In this document: positions 56,077-64,000 of the stretch, one piece after another | How positions within the stretch are numbered: position 1 is the stretch's first letter | Layout of the letters: each line of letters starts with the position of its first letter | From: an uncultured Clostridia bacterium | Lineage (GTDB): Bacteria > Bacillota > Clostridia > Oscillospirales > Acutalibacteraceae | Reading direction: 5' to 3' | DNA: 64,000 bases | Assembly: GCA_947628665.1 (NCBI GenBank) | Contig: CANRAU010000009.1 | Span: 19,743-83,742 of the forward strand | Made by a program: the position numbers and the translations under genes | The notes under the pieces: model-generated | Databases searched by the model: none | Seen by the model: only the letters and a program-made list of their open reading frames with translations | What the model was told of the DNA's origin: nothing

Positions 56077-59000
56077 TCACATAGATCGTTGCCTCCTTCT
56101 ACGGATACAGTAGTATGTGCAGGGCGGAACGGTCAGCAGCGCTATGCCGAGTACGGTCCACAGCAGCCAACCGAGACCTCCTGTAAACGGAACGTAAAAC
56201 GCGCGGCCGTTCACAAAGTGGAGGTAAATTTCGCTGTGATCGTGGTCAAGCGTTCCGCTTACCGCGCGGTGTCTTGCGTCGAAGCCGTCGCCGCTTGTGC
56301 TTGCCGCGATCTGCGCGCCCGTTTTGTCGAGTACCTCCTGCAGATGATAGCCGTCCGTCTTTTCCTCCGTCACGGTATAGTCCGTCCCGTAGGGAACATT
56401 CTCAAGGACGAGCTTTTGCTCGTGACAAAGGGCGAAGCTGCCGACGAGCGTACCGCCGTCTTCCGTGCGCCATTCGATCTCCACGGGGCTGCCGCCGCCG
56501 TCCGTCGCTTTCAGGGCTTCCGACGACAAAACCATGCCTTCGGAATTCGTCAGCCTGATTTGGAAGTTGAAGCTGTCGGTCAGGCACGGCGTGTCATTTT
56601 GAATGGTCTTTTCCACCGTGATCGAACCGATCCGGGTGTCGTTGTTGACAAAGGGAACGATCACTTCCGTGCCGTCGAGTTCGATGTCGTCCCCGCGCAC
56701 GCCGTCGGTCAAATATGCATAGGTAGCGCCGAAGCTGACCTTGCCCTCCAAATGGCTCTCGGTATTGTAGCTGTTGGTCGTGACGGTCAGCAGGATGTCC
56801 GGCTGGATACAGGCAAGATCCTCCGCGTCAAAGGACGAGGTGTCCTCGCGAATGGTGAATTGATACTGCATTTTCTTCGCGCCGACATTGCCGACGTGCA
56901 GTTCGCCGAGCGGAAGCGTGCGTTTTGTCCAGCCTTCCGCCGTTGTTTCCGAAGAAGCGGTATTGTCGATCGTAAACGTATATTTTCCGTCGCCGTCCGC
57001 ATGCCAGTCGGCCGGAAGCGTAAGCGTGCCGTCGGCAATGGCCGCTTTGGCAGCGGCGTCCGGCTCTATGGTAAAGGTAAAGCGTTCGGTCGTCCACAGG
57101 CGTCCCGTCAGTTCCTTGGTCAGCGACAGCGGGAAAGCGCCGCTTTCGTTATAGCTGTTGATAAAGTTCAACGTCACGTTGCCGCTGTTGTTTTCAAAGA
57201 ACGACCCTGCGCCGCCGGAATCGTATTTGTCGGGATCGGCCGAAACCGCCAGCGACAGCTTGCCCTCGTTGCTTGTGGCGACGACCGTGATCTCCGTATG
57301 GCCGAGCTTCGGATCCATGCCGCCCGAGCCGAGACCCTTTCCGCCCATTTCCGTGACGGTGAATTTGTAAGTCCCCGGGCTCTCAAACGTGACGGTCGGC
57401 AGGAAAGCGGTATATCGCTCGCCCATTTTGCCCTCGGTGGGACTGATCGCCACCGAGCCGTCGCCGTCGATTTTCGGCTTGTGCGCGTCGCCCGAACCGG
57501 GCCAGGAGGTCGGCGTGACGGTAAAGGTAAACGCCTCGTCTGCCAGCCAATCGCGCCCTTGCAGTGTTTTGGTCACGGTCGGCGTCCACTCGGTGGCTTC
57601 GGAATAGACGTTTTCAAATTTCATGGCGTGCGTGCCGGCGTGCGACTCATGCTTCACAATGAAGGTCACACCCTGGTTGGTTTGGAAGTCGTTAAAGGTC
57701 GATTCGTTGATCTCTGTTTCCCTGCCGTCTATGTAAACGAAATAGCTTCCGTCCCTGACGGTCACCTCGCGGATCTCGCCTTTATTGTTGACATAGTACT
57801 GGGAATAGGACGTGGTCGCGCCGGAGGAAGGATCGGGCTTTATGTCTGCGAAGATCGCCTCGGGATTCGTCCAGTCGGCGAAGCTCGTCACGACCCGCTG
57901 ATCGGTTTCGCAGGTGGCCTGCGGCGAAAGATGCTCGTCGATCGCCTCGGGCGCCGCCTTGTAGAGCCGAAGATCCATCTCGTCGATGATGCCGTCGGTC
58001 ACATCCTTGTTCGGGTCGTTGGGATCGGCTTCTACGCCGTCCGTAAGCGAGTTCTTGAGGATGATGACCATGGTGTATTTGGTTTTGTCGTATGTGATAC
58101 CGCCCACGCCGCTGTCGATTTCGTCAATGACCAGCTTGTAGACAATATCCTGCGTGCGGGATATCACGGGGTAAAACCGGGTGCTTGTCGTAAGCTCCGC
58201 GTCTTCCACGAAGTAGTTGCCCGCGCCGCCGGAAAGCTTATAATATTCGGCCATCGCCTCCGTGACGGACAGGACGACATTCTTTTCGCCTTCCTCTGGC
58301 GGCACAGGGTCGCCCTTTTTGTACCCGGTCGGCGCATCGTCGGTGGAGAAGATCCACTCGACGGGGAACGCGAGGTCTTTAAAGTCCATCTCCTCGAAAT
58401 GGAACGTATGCCCCTCGTCGACCTCTTTGGAGGGGTACGAAGGATCCACACTGTACCCGTTCGTCACATTGGTCTGGTTGAATACGATATGTTTGATCTC
58501 GGCGTAATTGTCGGTATTACCGTGCAGACCGCCGATGTAGATGTTGCCCTTTTCCAGCGCCTGCTGTGTCACCTCGTCATAGCCCGAGATCTCGACCGTG
58601 AAGCGATCCGTGTCGAGCCAGCCTTCTTTATACCCCTCGCCCTTGTTTATGATGTCGCCGTTTTCGTCCAAACGGCCGGTAAAGCTCTTTTCGATCGAGT
58701 AGCTCGTTTTCTGCGCGACGGGCTGTACAAAGTAGGTGTTGGTAAAGGTCGGCGCCACGCCCGCCCAGCTTCTGCGGCCGCTGTAGTCCGTCGGGTAAAC
58801 GGGGTTTTGCGCCTCGGCGTCTTTTGGATCCTGATAGTACATGCCGCGAACGTCCGCGTGCAGATAGGAGTTTTTCGTCGTCAGCGTCGCGCTGCTGTCC
58901 GTGTCGGGATTCGGCCTTCTGGTCACGTCCACGACCAGCGTAAACACGCGGTTGGTGCTGCGCATCGTGCTGTCGGTGGCGTCCGGATTCTCGCGCACGG

Positions 59001-62000
59001 TAAACGTGTACGTTCCCGCGGCGGGGAAGAAATGTGTATCGGGCGCGGGCGTCGCGTCGCCCGTGGTGGAGGTGTTCAGCATCGCGTCGTCGGGTTCTGT
59101 CTTGTTGTACCCGCCATCCTCCAATTCAATCGGGTCGTCGTTGACGATCAGCGAAACCGACTGCCGGGTATCCGGGAGCGACTCCTCCATATCGGGTTGG
59201 CCGTTGACCGAAATGATATTTTTCGCCTCGGGGCTGTTGTAGTTTACGGTGACGTCATCGACGCCTCCCGCACGGTTGATCGCCTCGATAAAAGCCTGCA
59301 TTTTCGCATAGAAAGCTACGCCGCTGTCTGTTCCTTTTTGAATCTCAAACTCTTTTTCGTCGATCTCGATGGCGCCGGGGTAATTGTAGGTATCGGCGGC
59401 AAAGGAAAGCAGCGTGTTCTCTTTCCAAAAAGCAAGGTCAAAGGTGAATTTGTCATGGCCGTTCCACGCGCGGCCGTTGATCCGCTTGCGGATGGCCATA
59501 TCGCCGTTTGCGGGGATGTTCGCGATATTCGCCAGCACATAACCGTCCGAACCGAAAACAAGGTTTTGGGTTTGATAAAGCTCCCAAACGGCGTCGTCGG
59601 TCATGTCAGCCGGACGATCCTTGTGGTATTCGGCGCATCCGTCCGGATGGATGATATACAGCGCCTCCATCACGCGGTAGCCTGCGGGGGCGAACACCTC
59701 GCGCAGGATGTAGTGCTTGTCGGGATCCAGTCCCGCGAAAGCCACACGGCCGTTGCCTCTGGTCGTCGCGCTGCCCACCTGGTGCGCGTCGAGCCATGCC
59801 ATGGCGTCACTGTCCCCCTTGTCGATGCGCGTCTGCACATCACTCAAGGTGAGAGACCCTTTCTCTTTGCCGACGCCGCTGCCGTCGCCGTCCAAATCGC
59901 TGTAAAGGCGGAACGTCGCGCCGGAAAGATAGTTGCCATCCTCGACCGCGCCGGTGTATTTCTGAATTTCGATCACGCCCGGGTCTTCGGCGTTGGTGAT
60001 ATTGATGGTGATTTCGGCGCTGCCCGTGTTGCGATCCAGCACGGCGTTGAACGGCGCCGCCGTTTCGCCCGCTGCGGGCTTAGAGCCTGCGGGCAAAGCA
60101 GACTTCCACCCGGTTATGTAGGACAGATCCTTCCAGTCCGACACGCCGTCGCGGTTCAGATCCTCAAAATCGAGTTGGTTGCGAACGCCGTCCCCGTTGG
60201 TGTCGGGCAAATCCACATAGAAATTGTCGCCGACAAAGTTTTGGTAATTGCCGGTCGTAGCGTCGTATTGGAACGTATGCTTAAACAGCTTCGTGCCGAA
60301 AATATAATATTCGGCCGCGACATACCAGTCCTTGACGGCCTGCCCCCCGACTTCCTCGAAAAGCAGTTCATACGAATGGGTCAGCTTGTCGATCTTCGCC
60401 AGCGGCCGCTCGTCGTAGACGTGGGACGTGTTGTCGGTGGTGGTGTAGCACAGCTCAAACACCGGGGTCGCTTCGATCGCGTCCGTCGAAGAAGCGCTGA
60501 GATCCCAGGTCTTTTGCAGCGTCAGCTTGGTGTACGGCCGGTAATAGTACCCCACGTCCACCGCCGTGACGGTGCCGTTGTCCTCGCCCACAATATTGCT
60601 GTTCGGGTTTATGGTGGAGGTGTCGTTGATCGTCAGCTTCTGCACCTCGACGCCGAGGCCGGCGGTGTCATAGGCGTACAGGCAGTAACCGCCGTATTGA
60701 TAGGTGTTCGACGTGGGCGGCACCGGCTTCGTTTGACCCGAAGTGAGGCAATAACTGCTGTTGGGTCGGACGACCTCATAGACAAACGTATCGCCGTTCT
60801 TATACGGAACATTGGTAAAGAAATATCGTCCTGCGGTCACGCCCTGCTTATAAAGCTCGTAGATCTCCCCCGTGAGATCGCCGACGGTATATGCCGTCAG
60901 CACCGTGCGCGACGCGCCGATTTTGTCCTGCGAATTGACCTTACTCGAATCTGTGGTCAGCTTGTAATAGGTCTTTGCGGGGTCGCGCGAGGTATCCGTC
61001 GTCCTTTTATAAAGGTTCAGGGTGACGTCGGAGAGAAGCGAGTCGCCGCCCGCCATCGAGTCGTAGAGGCCGTTTTTGTCATTGTCGTAGAAGACCTGCC
61101 CCGTCAAATTGAACGCCTGACCGTCCGCGATGGTGATGATCTGCGAGGTCGCTTCCATTTTCGCGGGTTCGGCGGGAATAAACGTCCAGAAATCGGAAAT
61201 GCCGTAGTCGTAGGTGTTGTTGCCGCCCGTAGAAATATCCACGGGGTGCTTTGCGCTGTCGAGGTAATCGATCATCGCCTGCTGGTCGGCAAAGCTTGAT
61301 TTGAAACCGCCGCCCGTATTGTAATATTCGATTTTATTGGTAACGTGGCTGTGGTCGCCGATGCGGACAAATTCTTTGGACGCGTCTTTTTTGGTCGTAA
61401 CGCCGTTGACATATGCTTCCGACGCGGCACGAACGTTGTACTCGCCGCCGGTATTTTGAATCATGTTGTTATAGCGGTAATATTCTCCGCCGTCGCCGTC
61501 ATTCACGACCAATGTCGGATTTGCCTGCCGCAGGGGCGTGTCGCCGTTGGCGGCCCGCACGTCGGCCTCGGTCAGCTTCGCGCTGCGGCCGACGCGTTCG
61601 CCGTAATAAATGGCGCTGTCGTCGTAATAGATGATGCTTTTGGTCGCATCCAGAATATTGCCGGCCTCATCCACCTTGTTGCCGTCGCGGTCGTAGATGG
61701 GACTTACTCTCGTGAACGTGAAGCCGCCCGTGGCGCTTTCCACATCGTGAACGGGGAAGTGGATCTCGCCCGCCTTGGTGGTCAGCGTCAGGATGTCCGA
61801 AATATTGTAATCGCCCGCCGGAATGACCTCACCGTTGCCGTCCTTGCCGTCCCAGTAAAAATAGTTGATGGAATAGGGCGTTACGGGTCCCGATATGGTG
61901 ACGGGCGCGTAAGTGTGCCCCGAGCCGTCTCCTTTTTTGACCGGATTCCCGTCGGCATCCGTCAGCTGTTCAAAGTCCAGCACCAGCGTCGCGGTGGTCG

Positions 62001-63378
62001 CCTCTTTGGTCTCAAAAGAAAAGTAGCCGCCGCGACCCTTGTAAGCGCCGGGAATCTCTTTGCCGTCTTTTTCAATGTGGTCTACAAACTGTATGTTTTC
62101 CGCAGGGTCGGGCTGTAGGGCGCGTGTATACAAATGCCCTTCCAGATCCGCGTTTGGCATTTCAAAGAAGATGTAGTAGCTTTTGGAAAGATCCGTATTG
62201 ACGCTGCCGGGGTACTTAAAGGAAGCGCCGAATTTTTTGTAGTCAAAATTTGCGTTTTTCAGCTCCTTGACCGATTTGTACAGGGTGCTGTTGGTGGCGG
62301 CGTCCGTCAGACCGTGGTTATCCGCAAAGAAGTTGTAGGTGTTGGGGCGCAGACCCTTCCACTCCCAGCGGTAAATGTAGCTGTCCGTCGTCAGGACGTA
62401 ATAGGTTTCGCGAACGTCGTAGCCGCCGTTTTGCTGCATGGAAAGGTAATCCGCGTACACACGGCCGGTCTCCTTGTGTCCCTGTTCGTTGAAAACGCTG
62501 ACGTCCCACGCGGCCACCAGCGCGCCATGCTGCGCGTCCGTGGGTTCATGGTATACGGTTGTACCGCTCTCTGTGTATTTTACCGGCGCGTAAAAGTTAT
62601 CCGCTACGTTCTTTTTGTCGGTGGAATCGACGGTATCGTTCTTGGTCGTCTGGCCGTCGTTATTGCTATAGTCGAAGGAATGAAATTCTAAGGTGTATAC
62701 GCCCGTCTCCCTGACCTCATACTGCAGCGGGACATAGGAATAGGCCTTGCCGGCGGAGGTCGTTTCCTCGTGTCCGTCGGGGCTTTCCATGGTTTTCGCG
62801 AGAACCTCCTGCTGGACGTTCGCGATATGCCCCGTCCCGTTCGGCCGTACATCGTAGAGGATGCGGTTGCCGCTCAAGTCCGTAAGCACAATATCGACCG
62901 TCGCGTCTGTAGCACCGAGCTTCGTGTGGTACTCTTCCTTCTGCGCCGCAGTCGCTTGCGCGGTTCCGTCCGCGTTCAGGATGGAGTTGCAAACGTCGGA
63001 GCCGAAGCAGATGGTATCGCCCTCAAACGCAAACACATGGATATAATTTCGGTACTGAACGCCGCCGAAAGACCCGCCCTGCCAATAAAGGTAGTTGCGG
63101 GCGGTCATGGCGTAGTCGATATTGCCGTTCGCCGAAGTCGCCCCGCTCCACTTGAGGGTTGTCATATCAAACTTTTTGGCGTACTCCGCCTGTCTTTCCG
63201 CCAGCTCCGCCTTGTAATCGTCGCCGGCGGCCGCCCCGGCATAAAGCCCGTCAAAGCCGGAAAGCAGGGGAAGCATCATGCAAAAACACAAAAAAAAGGC
63301 ACAAAATCTACGCGGCAAGCGTTTTGCTTGCCCCAAGACGTGCCGTCTGTTTTCTGTTTTTCTCACAATGCCTGTCAT
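56077..63378 (-). CDS. Giant pilus-associated adhesin (2433 aa) with Spy0128/FctA-like modules and VPFTG sorting signal
   Basis: Signal region RRFCAFFLCFCMMLPLLSGFDGLYAGA; SdrD-like GQVFYDNDKNGLYDSMAGGDSLLSDVTLNLYK; KxLxGRxWxxxexFtF modules; C-term FYVPFTGGLGWLLWTVLGIALLTVPPCTYYCIRRRRQRSM. Confidence 0.9.
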   Translation of the reverse strand: MTGIVRKTENRRHVLGQAKRLPRRFCAFFLCFCMMLPLLSGFDGLYAGAAAGDDYKAELAERQAEYAKKFDMTTLKWSGATSANGNIDYAMTARNYLYWQGGSFGGVQYRNYIHVFAFEGDTICFGSDVCNSILNADGTAQATAAQKEEYHTKLGATDATVDIVLTDLSGNRILYDVRPNGTGHIANVQQEVLAKTMESPDGHEETTSAGKAYSYVPLQYEVRETGVYTLEFHSFDYSNNDGQTTKNDTVDSTDKKNVADNFYAPVKYTESGTTVYHEPTDAQHGALVAAWDVSVFNEQGHKETGRVYADYLSMQQNGGYDVRETYYVLTTDSYIYRWEWKGLRPNTYNFFADNHGLTDAATNSTLYKSVKELKNANFDYKKFGASFKYPGSVNTDLSKSYYIFFEMPNADLEGHLYTRALQPDPAENIQFVDHIEKDGKEIPGAYKGRGGYFSFETKEATTATLVLDFEQLTDADGNPVKKGDGSGHTYAPVTISGPVTPYSINYFYWDGKDGNGEVIPAGDYNISDILTLTTKAGEIHFPVHDVESATGGFTFTRVSPIYDRDGNKVDEAGNILDATKSIIYYDDSAIYYGERVGRSAKLTEADVRAANGDTPLRQANPTLVVNDGDGGEYYRYNNMIQNTGGEYNVRAASEAYVNGVTTKKDASKEFVRIGDHSHVTNKIEYYNTGGGFKSSFADQQAMIDYLDSAKHPVDISTGGNNTYDYGISDFWTFIPAEPAKMEATSQIITIADGQAFNLTGQVFYDNDKNGLYDSMAGGDSLLSDVTLNLYKRTTDTSRDPAKTYYKLTTDSSKVNSQDKIGASRTVLTAYTVGDLTGEIYELYKQGVTAGRYFFTNVPYKNGDTFVYEVVRPNSSYCLTSGQTKPVPPTSNTYQYGGYCLYAYDTAGLGVEVQKLTINDTSTINPNSNIVGEDNGTVTAVDVGYYYRPYTKLTLQKTWDLSASSTDAIEATPVFELCYTTTDNTSHVYDERPLAKIDKLTHSYELLFEEVGGQAVKDWYVAAEYYIFGTKLFKHTFQYDATTGNYQNFVGDNFYVDLPDTNGDGVRNQLDFEDLNRDGVSDWKDLSYITGWKSALPAGSKPAAGETAAPFNAVLDRNTGSAEITINITNAEDPGVIEIQKYTGAVEDGNYLSGATFRLYSDLDGDGSGVGKEKGSLTLSDVQTRIDKGDSDAMAWLDAHQVGSATTRGNGRVAFAGLDPDKHYILREVFAPAGYRVMEALYIIHPDGCAEYHKDRPADMTDDAVWELYQTQNLVFGSDGYVLANIANIPANGDMAIRKRINGRAWNGHDKFTFDLAFWKENTLLSFAADTYNYPGAIEIDEKEFEIQKGTDSGVAFYAKMQAFIEAINRAGGVDDVTVNYNSPEAKNIISVNGQPDMEESLPDTRQSVSLIVNDDPIELEDGGYNKTEPDDAMLNTSTTGDATPAPDTHFFPAAGTYTFTVRENPDATDSTMRSTNRVFTLVVDVTRRPNPDTDSSATLTTKNSYLHADVRGMYYQDPKDAEAQNPVYPTDYSGRRSWAGVAPTFTNTYFVQPVAQKTSYSIEKSFTGRLDENGDIINKGEGYKEGWLDTDRFTVEISGYDEVTQQALEKGNIYIGGLHGNTDNYAEIKHIVFNQTNVTNGYSVDPSYPSKEVDEGHTFHFEEMDFKDLAFPVEWIFSTDDAPTGYKKGDPVPPEEGEKNVVLSVTEAMAEYYKLSGGAGNYFVEDAELTTSTRFYPVISRTQDIVYKLVIDEIDSGVGGITYDKTKYTMVIILKNSLTDGVEADPNDPNKDVTDGIIDEMDLRLYKAAPEAIDEHLSPQATCETDQRVVTSFADWTNPEAIFADIKPDPSSGATTSYSQYYVNNKGEIREVTVRDGSYFVYIDGRETEINESTFNDFQTNQGVTFIVKHESHAGTHAMKFENVYSEATEWTPTVTKTLQGRDWLADEAFTFTVTPTSWPGSGDAHKPKIDGDGSVAISPTEGKMGERYTAFLPTVTFESPGTYKFTVTEMGGKGLGSGGMDPKLGHTEITVVATSNEGKLSLAVSADPDKYDSGGAGSFFENNSGNVTLNFINSYNESGAFPLSLTKELTGRLWTTERFTFTIEPDAAAKAAIADGTLTLPADWHADGDGKYTFTIDNTASSETTAEGWTKRTLPLGELHVGNVGAKKMQYQFTIREDTSSFDAEDLACIQPDILLTVTTNSYNTESHLEGKVSFGATYAYLTDGVRGDDIELDGTEVIVPFVNNDTRIGSITVEKTIQNDTPCLTDSFNFQIRLTNSEGMVLSSEALKATDGGGSPVEIEWRTEDGGTLVGSFALCHEQKLVLENVPYGTDYTVTEEKTDGYHLQEVLDKTGAQIAASTSGDGFDARHRAVSGTLDHDHSEIYLHFVNGRAFYVPFTGGLGWLLWTVLGIALLTVPPCTYYCIRRRRQRSM

Positions 63379-63859
63379 AAGTCTTGAATACTCCCCTGTA
63401 AATTCGCAACATAAGCCAAACGTTGTTTTTTTCTTGTAAAGCGCGCCTCGATAAGCGCGTTGTTGTTGTCCGATCGGCCGCTTTCGGTTAATTTTCGTTT
63501 ATCTTTCCGTCAGCGGTTGCTTTCTTTTTGGGAACAGCGGCGGGAAACCGTTTTGACCTTCAAAGCGCAAAGCCCTGCGCGCTGTTCGCAAAAATATCCA
63601 AAATAATTATAAGAAAATTAACATATACCACCCAAAATGTCAAGAAAAAATTTTGAAGGTGGTTTAAAGGATTTTTGTTTAAAATATACTACCGGATCGG
63701 CCGATTTGGCAATGCATGGCAGATAAACGGAACGCATCGAACATATATATGGGCAAAATGCAAATTTTCGCCCCTCCGCTTTTTAAGAAATTCGGCAAAA
63801 TGCGCATGGCGTTTTCGGGCGTTGGAAAGAAAGAATATGCACGATTTCCGTATGAAACC

Positions 63860-64000
63860 ATAAAACCTCCCTTTTTGGGGGGGAAGTTTCAGCGTGTAGA
63901 AAAAGTATGTGCCGCTTGGCAACATGCACAAAAGGCGTAAGACTATGGGGAACCCCCGGCGAGGGTTCCCCACCGAAAAACAGTCCACTGGACTGTTTTT
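63860..64000 (+). repeat. Mosaic palindromic repeat (copy 6, cut by window edge)
   Basis: gtagaaaaagtatgtgccgcttggcaacatgcacaaaaggcgtaagactatggggaacccccggcgagggttccccaccgaaaaacagtccactggactgttttt matches copies 3 and 5. Confidence 0.88.

Noticed and set aside
56032-61299. 1755-aa plus-strand ORF antisense to the giant adhesin
   Set aside because: Arginine/valine-rich low-complexity translation with no signal peptide or domain. It mirrors a well-supported minus-strand gene; long antisense ORFs are expected from codon bias here.

Overview
This 64 kb window looks chromosomal and Gram-positive, probably Clostridia/Oscillospirales-like from gene content and signal-peptide and sortase style; taxonomy was not tested. 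Most genes are on the minus strand. From left to right: (i) a DUF1700 (partial)/PadR pair; (ii) a P-type ATPase behind a convincing yybP-ykoY (Mn2+) riboswitch; (iii) an incomplete Rnf-like membrane set (D, E and A only); (iv) rpe, proA and proB; (v) a ~11 kb minus-strand surface operon (13.3-24.5 kb) with seven tandem small secreted paralogues (~150-168 aa), an 1823-aa secreted protein ending in the same domain, and two TM-anchored accessory proteins; (vi) a MarR/ABC-ABC exporter operon; (vii) an isolated but intact phage head/packaging cassette (TerS, TerL, portal, protease, capsid, connectors) with no integrase, tail or lysis genes, followed by a terminator; (viii) housekeeping genes (Sua5, uppP, prfA, DUF951) with a GH110-like beta-helix glycosidase and a PPase-like/NUDIX fusion; (ix) a surface protein with an IPVTG-like sorting signal; (x) mosaic palindromic intergenic repeats scattered through the window, including a 3 x 109 bp tandem array; (xi) queT with a long structured leader; (xii) a sortase-assembled pilus operon (50.6-63.4 kb) with a 2433-aa adhesin, a major pilin, two class C sortases, a minor pilin and another sortase. 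The best candidate for an undescribed system is the seven-paralogue + giant-protein secretion operon at 13.3-24.5 kb. The orphan head cassette is second. All calls come from reading the sequence and supplied translations; no database search was run.
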